A stretch of 8,687 bases of DNA from positions 1 to 8,687 of the forward strand of contig JALXCH010000059.1 of the NCBI GenBank assembly GCA_026991005.1. Direction: 5' to 3'. This DNA comes from Calditrichia bacterium (GTDB lineage Bacteria > Calditrichota > Calditrichia > RBG-13-44-9). The notes under the pieces are model-generated. The model ran no database searches, was not told the DNA's origin, and saw only the letters and a program-made list of their open reading frames with translations. This document shows, piece after piece, positions 1-7,714 of the stretch; position 1 is the stretch's first letter, and the number at the start of each line of letters is the position of its first letter. A program made the translations under genes and the position numbers.

Positions 1-716
1 TTCGCATGGCACTGAATACCCTGCTCATTGTGGGGGAGGGACGGGTAATTTTAACCGATACCGGCATCGGTGAGAAAGGGAGCGAGAAGTTTCAGCAGAT
101 TTACGGGGTGGATCACGGGAAATATTCCTTGCTGAAGGCGCTGCTGGAGTACAATGTGCAACCGGAGGATGTGACCGATGTGATTTTAACCCATCTGCAT
201 TTCGACCATGTGGGGGGCGCCACGTATTACGACCGGAACGGTGAGTTGAAACTGCGCTTCCCCAATGCCACCCATTACGTGCAGAAAACCCAACTGGAGT
301 GGTCGCAGAAAGGGTTCGAGAAAGACCGTGCCAGCTATTTGCGCGAGAATATCGAGCCGCTGGTGCAATCCGGGCAGCTCCGGGTGCTGGAGGGGGAAGC
401 CACCATTGCACCGGGTGTGGAGGTTCTGGTGACAAACGGGCATACCCCGGGGCAGCAGCTCACGCTGGTGTCGGGGGAAGAAGGAGCATTGCTGTACGCG
501 GCAGATTTGATTCCGCTGCATTCCCACGTCTCCATCCCCTGGGTGATGGCGTACGACCTGTATCCCGTCACCACCATTGAGGAAAAGAAGGAGATTCTGG
601 CACGAGCTGCCCGGGAGAACTGGATGCTCTTTTTTGAGCACGATCCGGAAATCTACTGTGCACGGGTGGTGGCGGGGGAAAAAGGGTACGAAATTCAGGA
701 GAAAATTTTGTTGTGA
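1..716 (+). CDS. MBL-fold metallohydrolase, lactonase-like (5' partial)
   Basis: Predicted cytoplasmic metal-dependent hydrolase of the metallo-beta-lactamase fold. Numbering from the ATG at position 6, the di-metal motif HLHFDH lies at residues 63-68 (H63, H65, D67, H68). H146 follows in NGHTPGQ, D167 in AADLIP and H212 in FEHDP, so the full set of metal ligands is present. The pattern ALNTLLI...ILTDTGIG followed by HLHFDH resembles YtnP/AiiA-type lactonases, but substrate cannot be read from sequence. The frame is open to the left edge (an Arg codon at 3-5 precedes the ATG) and these proteins normally have about 40-50 more residues before this point, so the ATG at 6 is probably an internal Met and the true start lies outside the window. 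The stop TGA overlaps the GTG start of the next gene. Family assignment is firm; the specific substrate is open. Confidence 0.9.
   Translation, partial: RMALNTLLIVGEGRVILTDTGIGEKGSEKFQQIYGVDHGKYSLLKALLEYNVQPEDVTDVILTHLHFDHVGGATYYDRNGELKLRFPNATHYVQKTQLEWSQKGFEKDRASYLRENIEPLVQSGQLRVLEGEATIAPGVEVLVTNGHTPGQQLTLVSGEEGALLYAADLIPLHSHVSIPWVMAYDLYPVTTIEEKKEILARAARENWMLFFEHDPEIYCARVVAGEKGYEIQEKILL
697..702 (+). promoter_or_regulatory. Ribosome binding site for the AddB-like gene
   Basis: AGGAGA sits 10 bases before the GTG at 713, inside the last codons of the hydrolase gene. It supports the GTG start that overlaps the preceding TGA stop, and thus translational coupling of the two genes. Confidence 0.6.
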
Positions 717-3700
717 GAGGTGGGGAGTCGTTAAATAGCGGAACCGGTCGCATTGTGCTGATAACCGGAAGTGCCCGGTTGCAGATTCCGGATGTGGAGG
801 AACTGCACTTTCCGGTGGGGCAGCCGCCCGATGTGCTTTACCTGGTACGAAACAGTGCACGGGTTCGGGAACTCAAGGAACGGTATCGTGCTGCTTCCTC
901 CCGGGGCGCCCTACCCGATTTACCCGTGATGCCGCGGGAGCGTTTTATCGCGCTGCTGGCAGAGCGGTTGATGATTCCCGGACTTCCCGCCAGCTTTACC
1001 CAGCGATTGGTAGTGCTGCACCGCATTCTTCGCAGTCAGCAGGGGGAATGGCGCTATTTTCGCTTCCCCGGGCAGAACTTCCCCATCTCTGTGCTCACCG
1101 GTCTGGTAAATTTCCTGGATAACCTGTTGTGGGAATGGGGCGCGGAAGAAGATCGTGCCACCGGGTTATTGCGCCAGATTTCACGGGAGGAATTGCGGCA
1201 CGATTTGCTGGTGCTGTTTCGGAAGTACCGGGCGGCATTCTCTCCCGATTTCCCGGATGCTTCCAGCTGGATGGCGGCACTCATCGATGCGCTCTCTCCG
1301 GTGCGATTTCGGGAGATTTTCCCGAACCTCTCCCGGCTGGTGTGGGAAGATGTGCGCGAATTGCAACCCTACCATCTGCGCCTGGTGCAGCATCTGAAAT
1401 CTCTGGGATTGGAGAATGTGCTCTTACTTCCGGTGGTCACCGAAGGCGAAGTGTTCCCGCACCACCTTCCCCTCCTGAAAAAGCTCCAGGCTGTGGCGGA
1501 TGTGGTGGAAGAACGGGGCCCCGGAGACGATTTGCATCGGGTGTTTTTCCGGCCCGGGCAGGCAAAAGCCACCTTTACCGCCAGCGTTACCATCCGCGCG
1601 GCGACAGATATTCAGGAAGAGGTGCAGCATCTGGCGGGGGACATCCGGCGCTTTGTGCAGGAACGTTCCGCCCGTTACGCGGAGGTGCTGGTCACTTCTC
1701 CCTCGCTCCCCCGTTACCGCCCTCTGTTAGAAGCGGTGTTTCGCCGCTACGGCATCCCCTACACCTTGGGGCAGGCGCAGCCGCTGGCGCATTCCCTGGC
1801 AATTCAGCATTTGCAGCCGGGAATTTCCCTGATGCAGGAAGAATTTTCTCTGCAGGTGCTCACCAAATTGCTTCATTCCCCTTTTTTCCCTTACCGTGAA
1901 ATTTTAAAAGGTGGCGGCTGGCAGGCGGTGCTGGACACGCTGCGGGTACGCTTCGGCAGGGAGGCGATTCTGGAAGCGCTTCAGCGGCAGCGCGAGTTTA
2001 TGGAAAAGCAGGAAGAAGAGTTCCGGATTGCCGACCCGAGCACCTACACCCAATTGCAGGAAGCCATCCGTCAGGTGCTGAACGATTGGGGCTTTCTGCG
2101 GGAGAGTGCCCCGCTGGCACAATTTGTTCTCCACCTCAAGCAACTGGTGGAAAAACGGATGGTGCCGCGGATTCGGCAGGCGGCGGAGTTTAACGATCCC
2201 TTATTGCAGGAAGAATCGCTGTGTGCATTGCGGGAGCTCATCACGGTGCTGGAAGAGATGGTGCAGCGGAATCTGTACGGCAACCAGCCATTGCCGCCAG
2301 ACGAGTTCGTTCGCTTGTTCCAGGTGGTGGTGCAAACCCATCGCTTTCGGTTGCGGCGCCCCCGGAAGGTCGGGGTGCAAATTGTGCCAATGGAAGAAGT
2401 GGAACAGCTCCCCGCACGGGCGTTGTTTGTGCTGGGGATGCAAGAGGAGGCTTTCCCGCGCAGTACAACGCCAGCGTTTGCCGAACCTGCTGCCTTCCCC
2501 GGAGAGCTCCAGCCGCTGGTACCGCGTGAAGCCCTTTCCCGGGAACAGGAGTTGTTCCTCAACCTTCTGCGCCATTCCGCGGAGGTTATCCGGTTTTCCT
2601 ATCCCCGCTTTCGCGAGGACAAACCGCTGCTTCCCTCGCTGTTTTTACGGGAGTTAGAGCGCGTCGCCAGCTCTTCTCTGGAACCGGAAGAAGCGGTGCA
2701 GCTTTTCTCCCCCGCCGAGCTGCTGGCTCACCTTCGCCAGCGGCGAGTCCGCCAGGAACCACTGGTAAAGGTGCTGGAGGAGGCACCCGAGCCGGTTCGG
2801 TTGCTCCTTCGTTCGGTGGATCAATCGTTCTTTGCACTGCGGGAAGAGGTGGTTCGGCAGCGGGAGTCGCCCGGTGCACCAGGCATCTGGGAGGGCAGGT
2901 TGAGCGATCCCTTGTTGCGCCGCTTCCTGCACCAGCGGTATGCCCGGGCGCGTTTTTCGGTAACCCAGCTGGAAGAATATGCCCGCTGCCCCATGATTTT
3001 CTTCTTCAAACGGCTGCTTCGGGTCACTCCCCCGGAAATTGCCGAAGAGTTCCTGACCCCCCTGGATGTGGGAATTTTTGTGCATCAGACCCTGTTCCGG
3101 TTTTACAGCGAATTTCCGCCGGAAGAGCGCACACTGGAGGTGCTGCTGCGCATCGGGCAGCAGGAATTTGAGAAGATTCCGGTGCCGCGGAATATCTTGT
3201 GGGAAGTCCAGCGCCAGCGATATCTGGGGCGCCAGCCCCGGGCGGGCTTATTACCCGCTTTTTATGAATACGAAACCCGGGTGGCGGAAAATTCCCCTTA
3301 CCAACCGTCCCATTTCGAGCTGGCATTTGGGAATTTACGGGGAAGTCCCGGCGGAGAGGATGCTGCCTCTACCCCCGAACCGTTCCGCTGGGAAGAAGAG
3401 GGAGACACGTTTTACTTCAAGGGGAAAATCGACCGTATCGAACTCACTCCCCAGGGGGATGTACTGGTGGTGGATTACAAAACGGGAGGTGTGGGGAATC
3501 TGGGCGAAATCCTGGATGGAAAAAGCCTGCAACTACCCATTTATTTGCGTGTAGCCAGCGATTTACTTCGGGAGCGACGGGGAGGAGCATTTGCCGCAGG
3601 TGGCGGATATTACCAGTTGAAATCCGCTGCCGACATTCGGAAGCACATCCTGTTTCTGGATGAACGCGCCGCAGAGTGTGAGTCCACCGGTCGAAATGCC

Positions 3701-3940
3701 GTGTTACCCAATAAAAAAGTGCTTCACAACGGAGAAGCGGTTTCCGTCCCGCAATTAATAGAAATTGCCTTTCGCTATGCAATCGATTACATCCGCAGCG
3801 TGCGGAATGGTGAATTTAGCCACACCCTGGATTCCCGTTCCTGCAACTCAGGTAAGCGTACCTGCGAATTTTACGGCATCTGTCGGGTGTATTTCGAAAA
3901 ACAGCGGGAGTTGGAGAAAGAGAATAAAGGAAAAAATTAA
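713..3940 (+). CDS. AddB-like PD-(D/E)XK nuclease with Fe-S cluster
   Basis: A 1075-residue protein of the AddB/RexB class, the nuclease-bearing partner of a RecBCD-like DNA end-processing complex. The N-terminal two thirds looks like an inactivated helicase fold: the start region (VLITGSARL) has no GxxGxGK Walker A loop, while residues about 553-585 keep the AddB/RecC-type strand and turn ending VLGMQEEAFP. The C-terminal third is a RecB-family nuclease: H791 in GIFVHQTL, D907 in GKIDRIE, and D921/K923 in VVDYKTGG. C759 (YARCP) plus C1044, C1051 and C1057 match the split four-cysteine arrangement that holds a 4Fe-4S cluster in AddB. Length is slightly below the roughly 1150 residues of Bacillus AddB. 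It starts at GTG, overlapping the previous stop by GTGA. No AddA helicase gene is in the window, so a role in double-strand break repair is inferred from family. It is the last GC-rich gene before the composition drops. Confidence 0.88.
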   Translation: MRGGESLNSGTGRIVLITGSARLQIPDVEELHFPVGQPPDVLYLVRNSARVRELKERYRAASSRGALPDLPVMPRERFIALLAERLMIPGLPASFTQRLVVLHRILRSQQGEWRYFRFPGQNFPISVLTGLVNFLDNLLWEWGAEEDRATGLLRQISREELRHDLLVLFRKYRAAFSPDFPDASSWMAALIDALSPVRFREIFPNLSRLVWEDVRELQPYHLRLVQHLKSLGLENVLLLPVVTEGEVFPHHLPLLKKLQAVADVVEERGPGDDLHRVFFRPGQAKATFTASVTIRAATDIQEEVQHLAGDIRRFVQERSARYAEVLVTSPSLPRYRPLLEAVFRRYGIPYTLGQAQPLAHSLAIQHLQPGISLMQEEFSLQVLTKLLHSPFFPYREILKGGGWQAVLDTLRVRFGREAILEALQRQREFMEKQEEEFRIADPSTYTQLQEAIRQVLNDWGFLRESAPLAQFVLHLKQLVEKRMVPRIRQAAEFNDPLLQEESLCALRELITVLEEMVQRNLYGNQPLPPDEFVRLFQVVVQTHRFRLRRPRKVGVQIVPMEEVEQLPARALFVLGMQEEAFPRSTTPAFAEPAAFPGELQPLVPREALSREQELFLNLLRHSAEVIRFSYPRFREDKPLLPSLFLRELERVASSSLEPEEAVQLFSPAELLAHLRQRRVRQEPLVKVLEEAPEPVRLLLRSVDQSFFALREEVVRQRESPGAPGIWEGRLSDPLLRRFLHQRYARARFSVTQLEEYARCPMIFFFKRLLRVTPPEIAEEFLTPLDVGIFVHQTLFRFYSEFPPEERTLEVLLRIGQQEFEKIPVPRNILWEVQRQRYLGRQPRAGLLPAFYEYETRVAENSPYQPSHFELAFGNLRGSPGGEDAASTPEPFRWEEEGDTFYFKGKIDRIELTPQGDVLVVDYKTGGVGNLGEILDGKSLQLPIYLRVASDLLRERRGGAFAAGGGYYQLKSAADIRKHILFLDERAAECESTGRNAVLPNKKVLHNGEAVSVPQLIEIAFRYAIDYIRSVRNGEFSHTLDSRSCNSGKRTCEFYGICRVYFEKQRELEKENKGKN

Positions 3941-4141
3941 TAGGCCGGATGTGGCGATGGATAGTTTTTAATTATATTAATTTTGGCTTTTTGGATGGTT
4001 GGGATTAGTTGTGTTTTGCTTTTTTAAATATTAGAAACTCAATAAGTAAAATAATCAAAAGATTTTTTTAGTTTCAAAAAATCGTTCTAATTAAGTAAAA
4101 AGCAAAATTTAAAAAATAGTTCGGTGTAGGAGGAATTTATT
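3941..4141. other. AT-rich intergenic gap at a composition boundary
   Basis: This 201-base gap separates the GC-rich block from the AT-rich unknown gene. It must contain the promoter of the gene starting at 4142 unless that gene is read through from upstream, but no convincing -35/-10 pair stands out. A TAAGTAAAA nonamer occurs twice (4043-4051 and 4092-4100), and GAAACT/AGTTTC form a widely spaced inverted repeat (4034-4039 and 4070-4075). A 4-bp AATC/GATT hairpin (4053-4064) followed by a T-run to 4069 could be a weak terminator for the upstream pair. In DNA this AT-rich all three could be chance. Confidence 0.4.
4127..4134 (+). promoter_or_regulatory. Strong Shine-Dalgarno fixing a TTG start
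   Basis: TAGGAGGA contains a full AGGAGG core (4128-4133), 8 bases before the TTG at 4142. The next in-frame ATG, at 4151, would be 17 bases away, too far. This site therefore selects the TTG. Confidence 0.75.
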
Positions 4142-5446
4142 TTGAAATTAATGCCAGACAATACTGGATTAATTGCGGCAACACGATGTTTAACCGGCAA
4201 AGCAAAAAATGAGTCGGATGTGAAAGATTTTTTGCAGTTTGCCGTTTCTGTGATGATTGGCGACTATATTGTTGCAGAATTTGAAGAGAAAGCAGAACCC
4301 TATCAAGCTTCAAAATGGAGTACGGACTTTTTGTACAGTAAGTTTAAGTTAAAAATACCAAGGAAAAGATACAAAGATAATATTTATAGTAAAATATGTG
4401 ACGCTGCTTTTAATGAATTTAAGACATATTTTTCCAGCATTCTGAAAAGCAAGCCCAATCAATATCTTATAAAATGGTCTGTTCCATTTTTAAAATATAA
4501 AAATACTCTTGAAGACACAGTAATAATCCTAAATAACATTTATAACCTTGATGAATTAAAATCGAGCAGTAATAGAAATATCCTGAACACACCTTATAAA
4601 AAATCAATGGATGCTGTAAAATTTTTAATTATCAAAAAAGCGAACGAATTTAGGGAATTATTAAATAAAAGGGATTTAAAGAACTGTTCTTTTTCCCCTA
4701 AAGAAGTCGACGTTCTTGATAGTATTTTAAGAATACTTTTGAATAAAAATATCGCAAAAATGCTACTCAAGTCAGGCGCATATTATATACCTGCTTATAA
4801 CAGATCGGAAATGATTTCAAAAAGTGATGATTCTTTATTAAATTATATTGAATCTGTTGTCAAAAAATCCATAAATGAAATGAGAAACGAATCTATCATT
4901 AACGACTATAACAAATTTTATGACCAGTTAAAACCTGTAAGTTTACCCCTTCCCCAAGATTTAAGCGGATTTCTACTTATGGAGTCGAAAGGTGAACCGG
5001 AAAAAATGTTAAAAATAGCAATGGATTATAAAAATAAATTCAAAACCAAACAAATCGATAAATTGATAGATGAGTATTTTGATCCTGAAAAATATTTTAA
5101 ATTATTGGATAGAGAAAAACAGGAAATTAGAAATGAAATAACAAGAAAAATAATAAATATAATTACTAAAAAAGATGAAGTAATAAATAATTCTTTGGTT
5201 AAAAAAATAGAAATTACAGCTTTAATTGGAGCCAACATTCTGGATTGGTTGGTAATAAATGCACCGGTTGCCTCTACATTAGTAGGCAGCCTTTCAATTT
5301 CAGGATTTTTTGATAACTTAAGCCGAAATAAAAATATATTACTAACCGAAGTTGTCAAAAGAATATTCTATTACCAGGGCACGACGGATGGAAATATAAA
5401 AGATTATTATAAAAAGCTTGTGAGAAATTCCGGGATTAACAAATAA
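4142..5446 (+). CDS. Hypothetical protein, 434 aa, AT-rich
   Basis: I do not recognise this protein. It starts at TTG, chosen because of the well-spaced AGGAGG upstream. It is lysine-, asparagine- and isoleucine-rich and appears mostly alpha-helical. A recognisable block SLPLPQDLSGFLL (residues 267-279) is followed by EPEKMLKIAMDYK and a charged helix-rich stretch to about residue 350. Residues about 357-389 are hydrophobic (ALIGANILDWLVINAPVAST), either a buried core helix or a weak membrane segment. There is no signal peptide and no nuclease, helicase or DNA-binding motif that I can see. It stands alone on the plus strand, between a GC-rich nuclease gene and a convergent ABC operon, with its own gap upstream. 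Sampled G+C is about 18-38%, far below the gene before it, suggesting acquisition. An accessory or defence role is possible but not shown. Confidence 0.85.
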   Translation: MKLMPDNTGLIAATRCLTGKAKNESDVKDFLQFAVSVMIGDYIVAEFEEKAEPYQASKWSTDFLYSKFKLKIPRKRYKDNIYSKICDAAFNEFKTYFSSILKSKPNQYLIKWSVPFLKYKNTLEDTVIILNNIYNLDELKSSSNRNILNTPYKKSMDAVKFLIIKKANEFRELLNKRDLKNCSFSPKEVDVLDSILRILLNKNIAKMLLKSGAYYIPAYNRSEMISKSDDSLLNYIESVVKKSINEMRNESIINDYNKFYDQLKPVSLPLPQDLSGFLLMESKGEPEKMLKIAMDYKNKFKTKQIDKLIDEYFDPEKYFKLLDREKQEIRNEITRKIINIITKKDEVINNSLVKKIEITALIGANILDWLVINAPVASTLVGSLSISGFFDNLSRNKNILLTEVVKRIFYYQGTTDGNIKDYYKKLVRNSGINK

Positions 5447-5508
5447 TATTGGTATAATTGAGAGATAATCAAAACAATGCTACAGATAGACTGTAATGAA
5501 TTATATTG

Positions 5509-5528
5509 AAAAAAGACACTAAATGTCT
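5509..5528 (-). terminator. Weak hairpin and T-run ending the minus-strand operon
   Basis: Read on the minus strand, AGACA, a 5-base loop and TGTCT (5528-5514) are followed directly by five further T residues (5513-5509), 19 bases past the methyltransferase stop codon. The stem is only 5 bp with two G-C pairs, so it is weak by itself. An alternative longer-loop pairing of GACAC and GTGTC overlaps it. It lies between convergent genes and could also act on the plus strand. Confidence 0.4.
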
Positions 5529-5547
5529 AATTTCCTGTGTCCTGAAA

Positions 5548-6381
5548 TCAATTTCTCCGGTTACCGAAAATAATAACTATTTCTTCTTTCTCTTTAAAAT
5601 AATACTTCCCGTTTTTGAATGTTGCCATGTTTAAAATCAAATCGAATACTTCTTGTTTCCGGGATTCTGGAAATGACGAAAAACGATCCAGGGAGAGCCA
5701 TTGAAGGATGGTTAATATTTCGGGATAAACTTTTTTTTCCGGTATGGACCATTCGGTATAAAAGTGATGCGACCTGTAATTGACAGAGAGACGATTCAGA
5801 CTTTCCTTTAAATGATTTATCTCAAATCGTTTATCCGGATATTCTTTGTCCAATTCTTTTTTCATAATACCCAAAAAACTATCCGCCGCATTTGAAAACA
5901 AAATGATTTTACCGCCCGGATTTAATAACTGCAACAACTTAAGGATATTGCTGCTGTCTTTTAGACTGAAAATACTGTGTATTAAGAAAATAAAATCGTA
6001 CTTTCGGGTAAAGTTTGCTTCTTCAAAAAGACAGTTTTGAATGTTTACCGTTGAATAGGGAGTTACTTTATGGAGACTATTTTGGAACGATTGACAAAAT
6101 ACCGAAGATTGTTCAATAAAATCCAGATGAAACCGTTTATCGTATTTTTCATGAAGAAATTTAAGAATCTGGATGATTCGTTTTCCGTCGCCACCACCAA
6201 TATCACAGATATTTAGATCTTTCTTACGCGGCACAAATTTATCGGTAAGAAAATGGTGGTTAAAATATTCAATGAGCGAATCCGGTTCTCCGTAAAGAAT
6301 TCGTTTAAATTCATTATATAAAGCAGTGCCCGCTTTCGTATTTAAAAAGTTTTTATATTCTGTTTTTACCGACAACATCAT
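5548..6381 (-). CDS. Class I SAM-dependent methyltransferase
   Basis: A 277-residue protein with a Rossmann-type S-adenosylmethionine-binding core. Motif I is ICDIGGGDG (residues 58-66), the acidic residue after strand 2 lies in DFIEQS (88-93), the strand-4 region reads YDFIFLIHSIF (128-138), and LLNPGGKIILF (152-162) is the usual motif III segment. About 55 residues precede motif I, and a C-terminal region of about 110 residues beyond motif III may shape substrate binding. The layout is loosely like histamine/carnosine-type small-molecule N-methyltransferases, but that likeness is weak and the substrate is unknown. Its ATG overlaps the permease stop by ATGA (6378-6381) with no Shine-Dalgarno, so it is probably translated by coupling as the last gene of the operon. 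The context suggests it modifies the transported compound or something made from it; that is inference. Confidence 0.88.
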   Translation of the reverse strand: MMLSVKTEYKNFLNTKAGTALYNEFKRILYGEPDSLIEYFNHHFLTDKFVPRKKDLNICDIGGGDGKRIIQILKFLHEKYDKRFHLDFIEQSSVFCQSFQNSLHKVTPYSTVNIQNCLFEEANFTRKYDFIFLIHSIFSLKDSSNILKLLQLLNPGGKIILFSNAADSFLGIMKKELDKEYPDKRFEINHLKESLNRLSVNYRSHHFYTEWSIPEKKVYPEILTILQWLSLDRFSSFPESRKQEVFDLILNMATFKNGKYYFKEKEEIVIIFGNRRN

Positions 6382-7136
6382 AAGTATTTTACAATCGCTT
6401 TTTTCAATGGTTCTTCGATTTTTCCTACAATATAATTTAATAACAGTGCAATCACTATCATCATAAATACGCCGGTAAGGACCAGTGAAATATCAAACAG
6501 GCCACTTGCCACAAGAATCAAATGGCCCAGTCCTGCTGACGATGAAATATACTCCCCGATAAAGGCACCTAAAAGAGCAAAACCAACATTTATTTTAAAT
6601 GCACTGATAACCCAGACAACCGATGAGGGAACAATGATTTTCCGGAAAATCTGCATCCGGGAGGCTTTATACACTTTAAGTAATTTAATATAATCGGGAT
6701 TAACCTCCGAAGCCCCCGAATAAGCCTGGAAAAGTGCAATAAATAAGGTAGAAAGCGTCGCCATCATAATTTTTGAGAATATCCCCGTACCGAACCAGAT
6801 AATCATTAACGGTGCCAGTGCAAAAATAGGTGAAGAGCCCAGCGCAACGATGTATGGTTTGGAAATATTAAAAACGGTTTTCGAAAACCATAAACTTAAT
6901 CCTATGGCAACCCCGATGATATTTCCGGCAATAAAACCAAGGATTGTTTCAATGGAGGTAAGGAACGTATCGTACAATAACGATCCGTCTAACGTTTTCT
7001 TCACCAGATACGATGCAATTCTGGAAGGCAGACCATAGTAAAATTCCAGACCTTTATAGCTAATGTAAAATTGCCAGAATAAAATAAAAATGATGCCGGG
7101 CAGTAATTTGACCAGGTAATCTTTATATTTCTGCAT
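6378..7136 (-). CDS. ABC transporter permease, SsuC/TauC-like
   Basis: A 252-residue inner-membrane permease of the nitrate/sulfonate/taurine (SsuC/TauC/ThiX-like) group. Hydrophobic segments lie near residues 8-27, 60-85, 95-118, 122-138, 173-195 and 217-238, giving six predicted membrane spans. The cytoplasmic coupling loop typical of the BPD_transp_1 family runs from about 143 to 172 (SEVNPDYIKLLKVYKASRMQ, then IFRKIIVPSS), followed by FALLGAFIGEYISSSAGLGHLI, the family's usual glycine-rich segment. Length matches the family (about 250). The start ATG lies two bases after the stop of the preceding gene and has no clear Shine-Dalgarno, so coupling is likely. It should pair with the ATPase two genes upstream. 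No substrate-binding protein is visible to tell what is carried. Confidence 0.93.
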   Translation of the reverse strand: MQKYKDYLVKLLPGIIFILFWQFYISYKGLEFYYGLPSRIASYLVKKTLDGSLLYDTFLTSIETILGFIAGNIIGVAIGLSLWFSKTVFNISKPYIVALGSSPIFALAPLMIIWFGTGIFSKIMMATLSTLFIALFQAYSGASEVNPDYIKLLKVYKASRMQIFRKIIVPSSVVWVISAFKINVGFALLGAFIGEYISSSAGLGHLILVASGLFDISLVLTGVFMMIVIALLLNYIVGKIEEPLKKAIVKYL

Positions 7137-7138
7137 AA

Positions 7139-7714
7139 TCAGTAGATGTACACGTACATTCCGGGATCGATTTCCAGATTATCGTCCACATAAATCGGCT
7201 CAAGGTATTTATCAAAGGTAATCGTTTTATCGGCATATCTTTTTTCCAGAATGTCGCTTAACTCCTCCGGTGTTATGTTATTACCCGTTTCCAGAAAGCG
7301 GAAGAAATATTCATAATCGGTGTGCATAAAAATTTCGTATTTCCGCTCCAGTTCTTCCGGCATTTCAATCACACTCTTTATCAGGCCTTTGCCAATTCTA
7401 AAGGCTTCTTTTTCATATTCCCAGAATTCATCCCGGAATTTCTGATCGATATTCTTCAGCGGTTTAGGTTCTTCCACCCGTTCAATCAGGTGTTTGTACT
7501 TATCATAATCTTTAAATTGGACAAAATGGCCAAACAGATGGCCCAGGGTGAAGAGGAGATTTTCTCCGTTCCGTGCCCGGGTGTTAATGGTAATTCTGCC
7601 ATTCTTTAATTCACCGATTTCAATGCCATCCACGGCATCATCCAGTAAGGTTACCTCAATACCTCGTTTCTTCAGTGCTTCAATCACCTTATTAATTTCG
7701 TTTTGATACTTCAT
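7139..7714 (-). CDS. ImmA/IrrE-like protein with degenerate HExxH (HLFGH)
   Basis: A 191-residue soluble protein. Near residues 54-63 it has FTLGHLFGHFVQF, which aligns by eye with the ImmA/IrrE (DUF955) signature TLAHELGHxx, but the catalytic Glu is Leu (codon CTG): HLFGH rather than HELGH. The two histidines remain, and the later YEKEAFRIGKGLI resembles the family's ExEAxxFA helix that supplies the third zinc ligand (Glu near residue 101 or 103). The N-terminal region NGRITINTRARNGENLLFTL fits the strand preceding that helix. Zinc binding may survive, but standard peptidase chemistry is unlikely. I chose the ATG at 7714 because GAGG (7723-7726) sits 8 bases upstream; GTG 7723 and ATG 7720 are too close to it. 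The start overlaps the ATPase gene, and the stop is 2 bases before the permease, so it is built into the operon. No helix-turn-helix domain is present. The family link is by motif only. Confidence 0.8.
   Translation of the reverse strand: MKYQNEINKVIEALKKRGIEVTLLDDAVDGIEIGELKNGRITINTRARNGENLLFTLGHLFGHFVQFKDYDKYKHLIERVEEPKPLKNIDQKFRDEFWEYEKEAFRIGKGLIKSVIEMPEELERKYEIFMHTDYEYFFRFLETGNNITPEELSDILEKRYADKTITFDKYLEPIYVDDNLEIDPGMYVYIY

Noticed and set aside
186..860. Minus-strand open frame (224 codons) opposite the hydrolase gene
   Set aside because: It is antisense to a gene with complete catalytic motifs and is rich in H, P and C with no domain signature; a composition artefact.
1129..1899. Long plus-strand open frame (256 codons) within the nuclease gene
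   Set aside because: It lies wholly inside the AddB-like gene in another frame, is rich in G, A, R and P as expected from GC-rich shadow frames, and shows no motif.
3978..3985. TAATTTTG, matching the Bacteroidetes -7 pattern TAnnTTTG
   Set aside because: There is no TTG element at the right distance upstream, and the next gene has a strong Shine-Dalgarno, which is unusual for that phylum. A match this short is expected by chance in AT-rich DNA.
4053..4069. AATC/GATT hairpin plus T-run after the nuclease gene
   Set aside because: The stem is 4 bp with one G-C pair, over 100 bases past the stop codon. It is too weak to call as a terminator and is mentioned only in the gap entry.
4043..4100. 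Two copies of TAAGTAAAA, 49 bases apart
   Set aside because: Only two copies of a low-complexity nonamer in AT-rich DNA; not enough for an operator or iteron call.
5026..5358. Minus-strand open frame (110 codons) with hydrophobic stretches, opposite the 434-residue gene
   Set aside because: The apparent membrane-like sequence is what the complement of lysine/asparagine-rich codons gives; there is no independent support.
7322..7609. Plus-strand open frame (95 codons) opposite the HLFGH gene
   Set aside because: It is antisense to a gene with clear operon context and motif support, and it has no ribosome binding site or recognisable domain.
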